NCBI RefSeq assembly: GCF_040784915.1
Contig: NZ_CP160797.1
Location: forward strand, 4,082,137-4,146,136
Origin: Bacillus vallismortis
GTDB taxonomy: Bacteria > Bacillota > Bacilli > Bacillales > Bacillaceae
Reading direction: 5' to 3'
DNA: 64,000 bases
The stretch's first letter is position 1, and every line of letters begins with the position of its first letter. The position numbers and the translations under genes are program-made. Positions 1-9,057 of this stretch are shown here, piece after piece. The notes under the pieces are model-generated. The model searched no databases and was not told the DNA's origin. It saw only the letters and a list, made by a program, of their open reading frames with translations.

Positions 1-973
1 CGTTTTGCGTCAATGTCGTCATAGCGACAAATTCATTCGATACCATTTTTGTTGCCATAATGCTTCCCGCATTAACAGCTTCATTCCATGGGATCCCCAC
101 AAGAAAAGCGAATGGAGCAAACACATATCCAAGAATGTCTTGGAAGGAAATACCGAATACTGCATTAAAAATACCGTTAATCAAGGCAATAATCGCGACA
201 AATCCAATCAGCATCGCAGCGACAACCACCGCTACCTTGAAGCCATCAAGGATGTATTCTCCGAGCACTTCGAAGAAGGATTGTTTTTCTTCTTCTTCAA
301 CACGCAGCATATCCTCTTCTTCTTCCACATCGTAAGGATTAATAATCGTAGCGATAATGAAACCGCCAAATAAGTTCAAGACCAGCGCCGTTACAACATA
401 TTCCGGTTCCAGCATCGTCATATACGCGCCGACGATTGACATGGATACAGTTGACATCGCAGAAGCGCAAAGCGTGTACAAGCGCTGCTGATTTAAAAGA
501 CCAAGTTCTTTCTTCAAGGAGATAAACACTTCAGACTGCCCTAAAATAGCAGAAGCGACTGCGTTATACGATTCCAGTCTTCCCATACCGTTTATCTTGC
601 TGAGAGCAAGTCCGATATATTTAATAATGAACGGAAGTATCTTCCACTTTTGTAAAATCCCAATCAGAGCGGAAATAAACACAATCGGCAAGAGAACATT
701 CATAAAGAATGTCGTTTGGTCCGCATTCACCAGACCGCCAAACACAAAGTTGATGCCTTCTGCCGCGTATTCAAGCAAGTAATTGAATCCTTTTGCAAAT
801 CCTCCTACAAGGAAATTCCCCACACCGGTATTGAGGAGAATGTAGCCGAGTATAAATTGCAAAATGAGCATAACAACAATTGGGCGGATCTTAATTCTCT
901 TTTTCCCGCTGCTTGCGATCCACGCAAGGCCTAAAAACACGATTAAACCGATAATCCCAATCAAATACTTCAT
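1..973 (-). CDS. nupC: Pyrimidine nucleoside transporter NupC, 3' end off the left edge
   Basis: Concentrative nucleoside transporter, expected to import pyrimidine nucleosides by proton symport across the membrane. The first 324 codons are visible, reading leftward from ATG at 973 behind a GGAG ribosome site. The start MKYLIGIIGL begins a run of hydrophobic segments; an acidic loop (DVEEEEDML) and a later stretch GIPWNEAVNAGS fit the CNT family, whose members have about 390 residues, so roughly 70 residues are missing to the left. It lies 90 bp downstream of deoC on the same strand, as in the dra-nupC-pdp operon, so uptake and deoxyribose-phosphate breakdown would be co-expressed. Confidence 0.93.
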   Translation of the reverse strand, partial: MKYLIGIIGLIVFLGLAWIASSGKKRIKIRPIVVMLILQFILGYILLNTGVGNFLVGGFAKGFNYLLEYAAEGINFVFGGLVNADQTTFFMNVLLPIVFISALIGILQKWKILPFIIKYIGLALSKINGMGRLESYNAVASAILGQSEVFISLKKELGLLNQQRLYTLCASAMSTVSMSIVGAYMTMLEPEYVVTALVLNLFGGFIIATIINPYDVEEEEDMLRVEEEEKQSFFEVLGEYILDGFKVAVVVAAMLIGFVAIIALINGIFNAVFGISFQDILGYVFAPFAFLVGIPWNEAVNAGSIMATKMVSNEFVAMTTLTQN

Positions 974-1066
974 ATGTGTTCTCCTTTATCTGTATTCGCT
1001 TACAATTATTATTTCCCCGTGAATAATAGAAGAGTAACGGAAAGCAATGGGCCTTCCGTCTGCTTC

Positions 1067-1738
1067 TTAATAGTTGTCTCCGCCAGATGCATGTTCCCCT
1101 TTTACAATGGAAACGCCTGCGCTTGCGCCGATTCGGCTCGCACCCGCCTCGACCATTGTGTCTACATCTTCTTTCGTTCTGACGCCGCCGGATGCTTTCA
1201 CGCCGATATCAGGGCCTACAGTTTTGCGCATTAAGGCGATATCTTCCTTCGTTGCGCCGCCGGATGAGAAGCCTGTTGATGTTTTCACGAAATCCGCTCC
1301 CGCAGAAACCGCTAAACGGCATGCTCGTTCTTTTTCTTCATCAGTCAGAAGGCATGTTTCGATAATGACTTTGACAAGCGCTTTTCCGGCTGCAGCTTCC
1401 ACCACACCGCGGATGTCCGCTTCAACTATGTCATCTTCTTTGTCTTTCAAAGCGGCAATGTTAATGACCATGTCCACTTCAGTGGCGCCTTTTGAAATCG
1501 CGTCTTTTGTTTCGAACGCTTTTGTTTCAGTTGTGTTGGCACCGAGCGGGAAGCCGATGACCGTACAAACGTCAACTCCAGTTCCCTCAAGCTCTTTTGC
1601 AGCAAGCTGCACCCATGTCGGATTGACACATACAGAAGCAAACTTGTATGTTTTCGCTTCTTCAATTAATGTTAGAATTTCCGCTTTTTGTGTATGCGGT
1701 TTCAAAGCTGTATGATCAATTTTGTTAGCTAATGACAT
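1067..1738 (-). CDS. deoC: Deoxyribose-phosphate aldolase DeoC (Dra)
   Basis: Class I aldolase that splits 2-deoxyribose-5-phosphate to glyceraldehyde-3-phosphate and acetaldehyde in the cytoplasm. The 223-residue length is that of the B. subtilis enzyme. The Schiff-base lysine is Lys152 in FVKTSTGF, and Lys181 in GVKASGG is the proton-relay lysine. I chose ATG at 1738 rather than the GTG nine bases upstream because the AAGGAAG ribosome site sits about 10 nt before the ATG and almost touches the GTG. First gene of the deoC-nupC operon, next to its repressor gene deoR. Confidence 0.96.
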   Translation of the reverse strand: MSLANKIDHTALKPHTQKAEILTLIEEAKTYKFASVCVNPTWVQLAAKELEGTGVDVCTVIGFPLGANTTETKAFETKDAISKGATEVDMVINIAALKDKEDDIVEADIRGVVEAAAGKALVKVIIETCLLTDEEKERACRLAVSAGADFVKTSTGFSSGGATKEDIALMRKTVGPDIGVKASGGVRTKEDVDTMVEAGASRIGASAGVSIVKGEHASGGDNY

Positions 1739-1774
1739 CCGTCGCACACTTCCTTTTTTGTTAAGATATTTTTT

Positions 1775-1803
1775 AGCATAACCGACTTTTGAACATATGT
1801 AAA
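1775..1803 (-). promoter_or_regulatory. SigA promoter of deoC-nupC
   Basis: On the minus strand, TTTACA (1803-1798), a 17-nt spacer and TATGCT (1780-1775) form a vegetative promoter about 35 bp upstream of the deoC start. Confidence 0.75.
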
Positions 1804-1809
1804 TTGGTA

Positions 1810-1827
1810 ATTGAAATTTTGTTCATC
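1810..1827 (-). promoter_or_regulatory. DeoR operator palindrome
   Basis: The plus strand reads ATTGAAATTTTGTTCATC, one base away from the palindrome I remember for B. subtilis DeoR (ATTGAACAAAATTTCAAT in the other direction). Its centre lies about 50 bp upstream of the inferred deoC transcription start, where that operator is reported. DeoR represses until deoxyribose-5-phosphate binds. Confidence 0.7.
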
Positions 1828-1843
1828 GAACGGTTTGCACGTG

Positions 1844-2785
1844 TCACAAATCATTAACAAGCGCCCTTGCGGTATGCTGGTCAATGATTAAAACATTGGC
1901 ATATTTTCCGGTTAACGCTCCGTGTATGGAAGACACTTTTCTGCTTCCGCCGGCCACTAAAATTGAGCGTTCCTTCAACCTCAAGTCTTCAAGCTCAACG
2001 CCGATGGTCCGGTCATTGATGGCTGTGCTGCAAATATTTCCTTTCGCATCAAAAAAGCGTGAACAAATATCGCCGACGGCCTGTCTTTTCAGCAAGGCTT
2101 TCTCTTCTTCATTAAAATACCCGAGCCTGAATAACAGCGCTTCGTCACGGACCGTTCCCACCGTGAAGAGAGCGATATTCGCCTGCTTGCCCATCTCGAT
2201 GATCCGCTCGATATGACGGTCTTTCTCCACCATTTGCTTTACATCGGCATGATCAAATACGACGGGAAGCGGGAGATAGCGCGGCATCGTTTGAAAGGCC
2301 TCTGCAAACAGCTGAATCGTTTCAGCGGAATACGTGTTCACCCGGGAATGGCTGATACCGCCTTTCAGCTGGACGACCTCGACGCCTTTAACCTGCTTCG
2401 GCTGCATGTTCTGCGCGATTTGATACATGGTGGTTCCCCAGCTGACGCCGACAATGTCGCCGTCTTTCACCGTTTCATGCATATATTCTGCACCATAGCG
2501 GCTTAGGTCATGTGTAATTCCTGCATAATCGGGGGTCGGAGAAAACACAACATGCGCCTCGAGAAGCCCGTATTTTTCTTCAAGCATGGAACCGAGTGCA
2601 TCCAAATCCTCAAAAGGGTCCATGACGCGAATCTGGACAAACCCTTTTGCTTTTGCATATTGCAGCAGCCGGGAAACGGTCGGCCTTGAAATGTTGAGCT
2701 GCTCAGCAATTTGCTGCTGACTGTAGTCAGACTGATAGTATAGCCTTGCCGCTTCTATGCTTAATTGCTGTTTTTCCCGATCCAT
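1844..2785 (-). CDS. deoR: Deoxyribonucleoside operon repressor DeoR (SorC family)
   Basis: Repressor of deoC-nupC-pdp, released by deoxyribose-5-phosphate. Of 313 residues, roughly the first 55 form a helix-turn-helix (SQQQIAEQLNISRPTVSRLL). The rest is a SorC/CggR-type sugar-phosphate-binding domain with GVSWGTTMYQIA and a C-terminal LVAGGSRKVSSIHGAL segment typical of that family. It lies just upstream of the operon it controls, on the same strand but separated by its own terminus and the deoC promoter. Confidence 0.95.
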   Translation of the reverse strand: MDREKQQLSIEAARLYYQSDYSQQQIAEQLNISRPTVSRLLQYAKAKGFVQIRVMDPFEDLDALGSMLEEKYGLLEAHVVFSPTPDYAGITHDLSRYGAEYMHETVKDGDIVGVSWGTTMYQIAQNMQPKQVKGVEVVQLKGGISHSRVNTYSAETIQLFAEAFQTMPRYLPLPVVFDHADVKQMVEKDRHIERIIEMGKQANIALFTVGTVRDEALLFRLGYFNEEEKALLKRQAVGDICSRFFDAKGNICSTAINDRTIGVELEDLRLKERSILVAGGSRKVSSIHGALTGKYANVLIIDQHTARALVNDL

Positions 2786-2920
2786 TCCGCACCTCCCTGT
2801 GGATCAGTTCATGATGAAACTGCTTTCGATTTGCTTTTATTATACAGGCTGACACCAGCTTTCATCCACCTGATTTCTAAGAAACTGAAAAAACGCGCTG
2901 GACGCGAATCTGCCGAGAGC

Positions 2921-3748
2921 TCACTTCTCCCATGCCATATGCTGATAAATGCCTTTCATAATGGCGTACATTCCATATAAGATCAGCCCGAACGCCAAAA
3001 TACATAAAATCATTTTGCCATGCGGCTGTTGCGCGAGTTCGGCGAGCGCGCCGTCAAAGCCTCTTGTGTCGTCAGGGTCAGCGGTGATAGCGGTCTTAAT
3101 GAGAAAATAACCGATAGCTGAGAAAATAATAGCCCGGGCGATATGGCCTGCGCGTCCGGTGTTTTTTGCGATGCATATCATCTGTTTGTTCATTTTTGAC
3201 GTATCGAATTCTTTCATAAATGCAGCCCGGACACCCTTCACAAATTGAACAATCGCAAATAGGATAAAAACCGCACCCGTAACCCCTGTGAGCCATTGGC
3301 CGAACGGCTGCGCCAATACATAAGCGGACCACGTCTGTTCTGAAGTGCCGCCGGTTCCTTGGCCAAACACAAATCGCAAGGCATTCCAAGCAATGGATGC
3401 GTAAACGGCGGCGCTGAAAAAGTTTCCCGTTCTCCGTGACAGGCCGCGCCTGCTTGTTCCGTAGCCCTCTGTGTCCTTGAGCGCGCTCAGCACCATCCAT
3501 ATCACATAGCCGATGAGACCGACGCCAATGAGCAAAAGCAAGATTGATCCATACGGCATACGTGATAGCGTTTGAAACGCTCCGCTCGAATCTTTCGCGC
3601 CGCCCGCCCCTGCTGCCGTCATACATGCTAAGATCCCGAGCAGGATAAAAACGCCGCCGAATGCAAAATAACCAAGCCTCCCGAATTGCTTAATCCAAGG
3701 CTTGGTTTCCTGTTTGATTTTTGACATGCACTCGTCTTTCACGGCCAT
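2921..3748 (-). CDS. yxxB: DUF1206-type membrane protein YxxB
   Basis: 275-residue integral membrane protein with about six hydrophobic segments in three similar pairs, each opening with a GR-like turn (FGRLGYFAFGGVF, RAGHIARAIIFSAIGYF). This fits the triplicated DUF1206 fold. Biochemical function unknown. The start at 3748 has GAGGG about 9 nt upstream; an internal ATG at 3727 lacks a comparable site. It stands alone between deoR and yxeR. Confidence 0.8.
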   Translation of the reverse strand: MAVKDECMSKIKQETKPWIKQFGRLGYFAFGGVFILLGILACMTAAGAGGAKDSSGAFQTLSRMPYGSILLLLIGVGLIGYVIWMVLSALKDTEGYGTSRRGLSRRTGNFFSAAVYASIAWNALRFVFGQGTGGTSEQTWSAYVLAQPFGQWLTGVTGAVFILFAIVQFVKGVRAAFMKEFDTSKMNKQMICIAKNTGRAGHIARAIIFSAIGYFLIKTAITADPDDTRGFDGALAELAQQPHGKMILCILAFGLILYGMYAIMKGIYQHMAWEK

Positions 3749-3819
3749 GTATCCAACCCTCTTTCACAGAATCCTTACTGTAACATTCCCGATTGGACAA
3801 AGTTGAAACAGCTTCTGCC

Positions 3820-4929
3820 TCAGCTATAGCCGGCTGATGCGTGTTTTTGCTGATCAGCTGATTGTGCAGGCGTCATCCAGGCAGCCGCTGCCGCAGCTGT
3901 GATTCCCCCAGCTAATTTCCCAATGATCATGGCCGCCGCCATTTCTTTTTTCATTCCCGCCACAAAACCGAGATGGCTGCCAAGCACAAAGGCTGCGCTA
4001 ACCGCAAACGCGACATTGATGACCTTTCCTCTCGGCGTCATATCTTTTAATGAGGCCAGCATCGGAATATGATGAGCCAAAGAGGTCACCAAGCCTGCTG
4101 TTGCTTTCTCATCTAAATGAAAACATCTCCCCACTGCCTGAAGCGGCTTTTTAAAGGCTTTTGTGATAAAGGCTGTCATCGGAAAAGCCCCTGCCAAGGC
4201 AATGGCGATGGTGCCAGTCGTTTGTATTCCTGTTTCAACGCTTTCCATTCCCGGAATCAGCACAATGCCGGTCATCGTTTCAACGGAAACAGCTGCGAGC
4301 CCGATAATCGCAACCATACTGACAGCCTTTCCGAACAGATGAAATAATCGAATGATGTTGTCGGTATACCGCCATAATCCAAAAGCGATCACAGCAGAAA
4401 AAAGACTCGGAATCAGAAGGTTTTTACCTATCATAATGGTGTCAAAACCTGCGCATAACCCGCCGATTAAGCACCCGATCGGTACTGTACACAGCCCGAT
4501 TAATATGCCTTTCGCAAAATACGGGTGATCCTCTTTTTCGATGATCCCAAGAGCGACGGGAATCGTGAAGACGATTGCCGGCCCCATCATCGTTCCTAAA
4601 AACACCCATGAAAACAGTCCGGCATCTGGATCTTTGGCCATTTCTCCAGCGAGCGCGTATCCACCCATATCAATGGCCAAGATGGTGTTCGCAAAGGATG
4701 AGGGATCAGCTCCAATCGCTGTATAAACCGGAGATACGATGGGAATCAGGATTGCTGCCAGCACGGGTGCCAGCGACACAATTCCGATCATCGACAGCGC
4801 CAGCGGACCCATGGCTTTGAAGCCGTCGGCAAACCGCTCGCCAAGCCCCCATCTGTTTCCCAAACAATAATCCGCCGCTCCCCCTAGTAAAAAGACAGCT
4901 AAAATGAATACAACCGCATCGTTCACCAT
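3820..4929 (-). CDS. yxeR: EutH-like ethanolamine permease YxeR
   Basis: Polytopic membrane protein of 369 residues with about ten hydrophobic segments, resembling the ethanolamine permease EutH (motifs NTILAIDMGGYALAGEMA and GSHLGFVAGMKKEM). Substrate not proven; no ethanolamine lyase genes are nearby. ATG at 4929 is preferred because AAAGGAG lies about 9 nt upstream; the reading frame extends further upstream without a good site. In 168 I recall the yxeK-yxeQ operon between this area and yxeI; here yxeI follows directly. Confidence 0.85.
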   Translation of the reverse strand: MVNDAVVFILAVFLLGGAADYCLGNRWGLGERFADGFKAMGPLALSMIGIVSLAPVLAAILIPIVSPVYTAIGADPSSFANTILAIDMGGYALAGEMAKDPDAGLFSWVFLGTMMGPAIVFTIPVALGIIEKEDHPYFAKGILIGLCTVPIGCLIGGLCAGFDTIMIGKNLLIPSLFSAVIAFGLWRYTDNIIRLFHLFGKAVSMVAIIGLAAVSVETMTGIVLIPGMESVETGIQTTGTIAIALAGAFPMTAFITKAFKKPLQAVGRCFHLDEKATAGLVTSLAHHIPMLASLKDMTPRGKVINVAFAVSAAFVLGSHLGFVAGMKKEMAAAMIIGKLAGGITAAAAAAWMTPAQSADQQKHASAGYS

Positions 4930-5140
4930 CAGGGGTTTCTCCTTTTTTAAACGTATGATTGGTTTAATCATATCATCTGAAATCACCTAATAGAGCTCAA
5001 TCTTAATCAATATGCGCTAAAAATTCATTGATATCGGCTTTCTCAACGGCTGGTTATGATGTGCCGCGCTTATGCGAAACCGCTAATGTCCATTTGGTTT
5101 TGCCAATCATTCAAAAACTGTGAAATTGCACAAAAAAATA

Positions 5141-5171
5141 AGCTGACCCCGGATTCATAACGGCATCAGCT
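5141..5171 (-). terminator. Rho-independent terminator of yxeI
   Basis: Imperfect stem AGCTGACCCCG / CGGCATCAGCT just beyond the yxeI stop, followed on the minus strand by a run of seven T after one A. Confidence 0.65.
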
Positions 5172-5180
5172 GATTGAATC

Positions 5181-6167
5181 TTAATTAAGCTCTAGAATAT
5201 TTTCTTCTGCTTTAGCAGAAAACACTTTAGGCTCAAAACGGTCAAGGTCTTCATGAAATAAACTTACTTTTTGGATTTGCCGATTGTCGTAATGGTGAAA
5301 GTAGTAGTTTCCCGTGTCGCTGCACATCACAGAAGTATATTGCGTATAATCAATTTCGTCTTCTTCCGTTATCACAGCACCCTTGGGTATCGCCATGTTA
5401 GCCAAAAGCTGAAAAGCTGCGGATACACCTCTCGTTTCATCTGCCGCCGGCTCTAGATGTTCTTTCAGAAAAACAGCTCTGACAAACCGTGAAGGCGGTG
5501 TATAATCTCCCGGCAGACCTACAGTGCCCGAGCCTTCGCCAAAAGCGGACAGCATCAAGCCGGCCATCTCCTTGCTCTCGAATTGTTTCGGCCTTATTCC
5601 TATATATTGCCGAAGATTGGTCACATGCCATAAAAAGTCGGGGCTGTTCGTCATGACACCTGGTTGATTGTCATAGATTTTGATGCCTTCTGTTCTCGGT
5701 TCTATCGTCAGGCTGCGTCCCGTCCGGTCTGACAATATCCAGTGTAGCGGTAAAACTGTATCCAATAGCTCTAATTTCTTCTCTACAATCGTTAAAGATT
5801 GGATCTTTTCTTTTACGTCTTCCAAAGACTTACAGACTGACAGCACCCATGTGACAAACTCATGCGGGGCAATATGAACGCCGTCTCCCCGTATCGTTTT
5901 TTCGTACTCCGCATATCCCATAAAATAAAGCGCCGCACAAGATAAACCGCTTTCATTAACACCGTCGGCAAATAATATATTTCCAAGTTTTCTCCCCATA
6001 CCGATAAACGCGTACTGCGTTTGATGCACCTTTCCGTCAGCTTCACTCGTCCAGCTGTAACGGCGCGGATAGAGAATGACCTCCGTCCCCAGCTGAAATG
6101 CAAAATCCATTGTTCTCGCTAATAAATGATTCCGGTCAGTAGTTTCCAATGTAAGACTTGTGCACAT
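5181..6167 (-). CDS. yxeI: Penicillin V acylase / bile salt hydrolase family protein YxeI
   Basis: Ntn-hydrolase of the choloylglycine hydrolase family, 328 residues. The protein begins MCTSLTLET, so removal of Met1 exposes Cys2 as the N-terminal nucleophile. Conserved family features include the RTMDF segment near residues 18-22 and a central MTNSP motif. Family members cleave the amide bond of penicillin V, bile salts or N-acyl homoserine lactones; the physiological substrate here is unknown. No signal peptide, so probably cytoplasmic. Single gene with its own terminator. Confidence 0.9.
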   Translation of the reverse strand: MCTSLTLETTDRNHLLARTMDFAFQLGTEVILYPRRYSWTSEADGKVHQTQYAFIGMGRKLGNILFADGVNESGLSCAALYFMGYAEYEKTIRGDGVHIAPHEFVTWVLSVCKSLEDVKEKIQSLTIVEKKLELLDTVLPLHWILSDRTGRSLTIEPRTEGIKIYDNQPGVMTNSPDFLWHVTNLRQYIGIRPKQFESKEMAGLMLSAFGEGSGTVGLPGDYTPPSRFVRAVFLKEHLEPAADETRGVSAAFQLLANMAIPKGAVITEEDEIDYTQYTSVMCSDTGNYYFHHYDNRQIQKVSLFHEDLDRFEPKVFSAKAEENILELN

Positions 6168-6282
6168 CTGATTCAGTCCCCTTTCAATTCAGGCTAAAAT
6201 CATACATTTTGTGAACGAGTTGTTTTATCAGCATAACGAAAGTCAAATAGATTCGTCAAAAGATTAGCATGACATCAAAACA

Positions 6283-6495
6283 ATGAACAAGAAGATTCGT
6301 TCCTCAAAAAAAAATGTACGATGCTGATGTTTATGGCGATTGCTTCCTTTTTATTTCTACAGTCCTCTTTCTTCAGCAGCAGAGCCAATCAGAAATTATA
6401 CAGGTTTATGATCAATCGCTGACGTTCTAAATATCGACGGGGCAGCAGGAATGTTAGCGTCCATTCCGCAATTACAGACCGGACAGGCACAATAA
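6283..6495 (+). pseudogene. Broken gene for a small secreted peptide
   Basis: A reading frame starting at ATG 6283 (MNKKIRSSKKN) runs into an A9 tract at 6306-6314. The hydrophobic core of a signal peptide (MLMFMAIASFLFLQSSFFSS) is then in another frame from 6321 to about 6375, and the continuation AAEPIRNYTGL is back in the first frame, where TGA at 6409 interrupts it. The frame then continues SIADVLNIDGAAGMLASIPQ to TAA at 6493. Two frameshifts and one stop make this a decayed gene of about 70 codons. No family recognised. Confidence 0.55.
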
Positions 6496-6513
6496 AGCCG
6501 CCATAACAAAAAA

Positions 6514-6535
6514 TCCAGCCTCCTAAAAGGCTGGA
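6514..6535 (-). terminator. Rho-independent terminator of yxeH
   Basis: Perfect 8-bp stem TCCAGCCT / AGGCTGGA just past the yxeH stop; on the minus strand it is followed by six T. Confidence 0.85.
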
Positions 6536-6540
6536 CTTCA

Positions 6541-7353
6541 TTATTTCGCCAAAACAAGCTCGTGAATCGCATGCGCAACTCCATGTTCATTATTGGAGCG
6601 TGTTTGAAAGTTTGCGGCCTCCAATACTTCTGGGATGGCGTTTGCCATGGCAACGCCGCATCCCGCCCATTCAATCATTGTCAGGTCGTTCCCGTTGTCA
6701 CCTATGCTCATGACTTCCGCCTGTTCAATTTCAAGCAGCTGCGCCAGCTGGCGTACGGCATTTCCTTTGCTGGCTTCCGGATGCAGAATTTCATAAAAGA
6801 AAGGCGCGCTTCTGACCATCGTATATTTTTCTCTCACGTCTTCTGGAATTGATGTAATGACGCGGCTTAAGTTCTCCGGTTTATCAATAAACATCACTTT
6901 CGGGATGAGGATGTCTTTTGGCATTTCGTCAACTTTGCGGTAATGAAGCGGCACTTGTGTCACATAGGATTCGTATACGGTAAATTCACTGATATCCCGG
7001 TTAGGCGTATACAGATTAGATGAGTCAAAGTAATGCATCGGCGTCTTCAGCTCTAAGCTCAGGTCATATAATGAAGTTAAATCATCATATCCGAGAGACA
7101 GCTCCGTGACCACTTCATTTGTATGCGTATTTTGAACAAGCGCTCCGTTGTACGCGATGACATAGTCGCCTTCTTCAATTAAATTCAGTTCATCTAAATA
7201 TCTCCGCACTCCCCCGATAGGCCGGCCGGTGCAAAGCACAATTTTGACGCCTTCCGCTTTTGCCGCGTGAAGCGCGTTGCGGACCTCCTCTGTTACTTCA
7301 TGGTGATCATTTAAAAGTGTTCCGTCCATATCAATTGCAATTAGTTTGTACAT
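6541..7353 (-). CDS. yxeH: HAD superfamily Cof-type phosphatase YxeH
   Basis: 270-residue cytoplasmic HAD hydrolase. Motif I is IAIDMDGTLL (nucleophile Asp8, acid/base Asp10), followed by CTGRPIGG (motif II), KGNAVRQL (motif III lysine) and GDNGNDLTMIEWAG (motif IV). The C2-type cap between motifs II and III marks the Cof subfamily, which dephosphorylates sugar phosphates or similar compounds. ATG at 7353 follows a GGAG site. Monocistronic with its own terminator. Confidence 0.92.
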   Translation of the reverse strand: MYKLIAIDMDGTLLNDHHEVTEEVRNALHAAKAEGVKIVLCTGRPIGGVRRYLDELNLIEEGDYVIAYNGALVQNTHTNEVVTELSLGYDDLTSLYDLSLELKTPMHYFDSSNLYTPNRDISEFTVYESYVTQVPLHYRKVDEMPKDILIPKVMFIDKPENLSRVITSIPEDVREKYTMVRSAPFFYEILHPEASKGNAVRQLAQLLEIEQAEVMSIGDNGNDLTMIEWAGCGVAMANAIPEVLEAANFQTRSNNEHGVAHAIHELVLAK

Positions 7354-7392
7354 CCTGCATCTCCTTCATGTCGTTTTCAGGCTATAGTCCCA

Positions 7393-7953
7393 TCATATCG
7401 TTTTTTCTTTTTGATATTCAACTGGAAGAGATGATTTTCTCCTGATTCTATTTTGACGCCGGCCTTGTCTTCGCATACGCGTGCGCGGTTTCCGCTTTGT
7501 TTCTGTCTCCATTTCGCCGTTTTCTGCTTTTTTCTGTTTCATCAGCAGGAAGCCGGCAGCTAAAAAAGGAATGCCGGTTATATTCAAGATGGCTAGCTTC
7601 ACACCTGCCGCCGTCAAAAAGACTGCCCATGATGATGAAGGGTTCCGTCTGATCATAACGTAAGCGGCCATTTCCATAACAATCAGGATGGCGTGAAGCA
7701 CTACACAATAAATAAGCAATACAAGCGCAAAAAACAAAATATAATTCACGAATGCCCCCGAGTAGATCATAGCGCGCATCATTTGGATAAATGATAAGGA
7801 CTGCATAGATCCGCTGATGACATTAGGATTATAAATCGTATAGTCACTCAATAAATGTTTAATCTTGAGAAAAGCCCAAAACATAAAAATCCACTGAATA
7901 ATATGTAAGATAAGTCCTGTTAACACCAGGCTTTCAGCTTTTTTATTTCTCAT
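7393..7953 (-). CDS. yxeG: Membrane protein YxeG with basic tail
   Basis: 186-residue protein with about four hydrophobic helices in the first 140 residues, then a strongly basic cytoplasmic tail (KRKPRTRMRRQGRRQNRIRRK). Function unknown. The ATG overlaps the last codons of the decayed yxeF reading frame, so the two formed one transcription unit before yxeF was lost; AAGGAGG about 6 nt upstream gives it a good ribosome site. Confidence 0.75.
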   Translation of the reverse strand: MRNKKAESLVLTGLILHIIQWIFMFWAFLKIKHLLSDYTIYNPNVISGSMQSLSFIQMMRAMIYSGAFVNYILFFALVLLIYCVVLHAILIVMEMAAYVMIRRNPSSSWAVFLTAAGVKLAILNITGIPFLAAGFLLMKQKKAENGEMETETKRKPRTRMRRQGRRQNRIRRKSSLPVEYQKEKTI

Positions 7954-8337
7954 ATGTCTCCTCCTTGCCGGTCCTTGATTCGATTCTTGTCATCGTTTTT
8001 GTCTGGCCATTTTGCTCCCATATTTCAACGTCCCGTTTTCACCTCTTTTCAGCGTGCTTTTGAGCGGATAATAGGAGCCGAGATACTGAATCTCAATGAA
8101 CCCGTCAGTGATCTGGGACATGATCTTGTATGCCTTAAAACAGCTGTACCTCTCCCTTTAATCACTTCCGTCTCTGCTACCTCGTCTTTGGTAAATGTAA
8201 CTGCTGCATCTCACGCCGTCCATGGGTCCCGGGGTCATCCCCGCATCCCACGTTCCATCATAAAATGGCGTTGCTGTTGGCAGCCCGCTATCATGAACAT
8301 ACATCCGTTAAGAGTAACATGGCACAGTTTTTCTCAT
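7943..8337 (-). pseudogene. yxeF: Decayed lipoprotein gene yxeF
   Basis: Reading leftward from ATG 8337 (behind AAAGGACGGAG), coding-like segments appear in alternating frames: MRKTV, then a lipobox segment MFMIAGC, then PTATPFYDGTWDAGMTPGP, then AVTFTKDEVAETEVIKGRGT, then YKIMSQITDGFIEIQYLGSY and on to NGTLKYGS, and finally QNGQTKTMTRIESRTGKEE, ending at 7943 across the yxeG start. At least four frameshifts are needed to join them. Position, strand, lipobox and the roughly 130-codon length fit YxeF, a lipocalin-fold lipoprotein in 168. The protein cannot be made here. Confidence 0.7.
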
Positions 8338-8451
8338 CGCAATCTCCGTCCTTTCTCTCCTTTTTGGGCGAATGCCGTGGCACTGTGCCAATGACTACAT
8401 AAGTTATAAAGAATTCACCCATATTTTACATTTTTTAAGGAGATTGATCAC

Positions 8452-8808
8452 ATGGACCCTTATCAATATTACAGTCCGCAGCCGCCTTACTATAGCCAAT
8501 ATGAATACAATCCTTATCCGCAGCAGGATTATTATGAGCCCCTCCAGATGGACAGACAGCCGCCAGCATTAGAAAGAAGAATCGCAGCACTTGAACGGCA
8601 AAATGAACAACAAACAAGAGAGTTAACACGCCTTACAAATGAAGACCGCCGCCAAAATCGGGAAATTGCACGGATGGCCGAACAGGTCAATCAGTTAAGC
8701 CAGGCTGTTGAACGCCATACCCGCCGCTTAAATCGGCTCAATCAGCGCCTCCGCACAGTAGAAAACAGGCTGAATATCCCATTTACCGCAGGCGAAGGCG
8801 GTTTTTGA
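8452..8808 (+). CDS. yxeE: Spore-associated small protein YxeE
   Basis: 118-residue hydrophilic protein. Residues 1-40 are rich in Tyr, Pro and Gln ([16 protein letters not shown]). The remainder is a charged coiled coil with Arg, Glu, Gln and Asn heptads ([20 protein letters not shown]). In 168 YxeE is an inner spore coat protein, and the Tyr-rich head is typical of coat proteins cross-linked in the coat. AAGGAG sits 9 nt before the ATG. A CATATTTTA element at 8420-8428 resembles a SigK -10 but lies close to the ribosome site. Confidence 0.82.
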   Translation: MDPYQYYSPQPPYYSQYEYNPYPQQDYYEPLQMDRQPPALERRIAALERQNEQQTRELTRLTNEDRRQNREIARMAEQVNQLSQAVERHTRRLNRLNQRLRTVENRLNIPFTAGEGGF

Positions 8809-9057
8809 AGCGGGCAAAGAAAGAAGCGGAATACGATTTTCCCGATTTCAGGGTTTCGTTTTCCGCACTTCTTATGATTTTAACGCGGAGCATTTACATA
8901 AAAAGGGTTTGCACAAGTATACAATCTTTACCGTTTTCATTCAAAGATAGAGGGGGTAAGGAAAATAATTGTAGTTTCTCATTTGCAGAATTTCTTTTCA
9001 TTCAGGTTGCATGATAATACTGACTCACGTCAATTGATCATTATGGAGGGATCATTC

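Noticed and set aside
1074..1715. 213-codon frame on the plus strand
   Set aside because: It is the antisense shadow of deoC, which has conserved catalytic motifs and a ribosome site; the shadow has neither.
5030..5140. Possible gene remnant between yxeR and yxeI
   Set aside because: Translated fragments on either strand are short and interrupted, and match nothing I recognise.
7954..8394. 146-codon plus-strand frame
   Set aside because: No ribosome site and unstructured composition; the opposite strand carries the yxeF remains.
8420..8428. SigK-like -10 element upstream of yxeE
   Set aside because: It would place the transcript start on the ribosome site and no convincing -35 is visible, so it is not listed as a promoter.
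8805..9014. 69-codon frame after yxeE
   Set aside because: Overlaps the yxeE stop, no ribosome site, unlike any protein.
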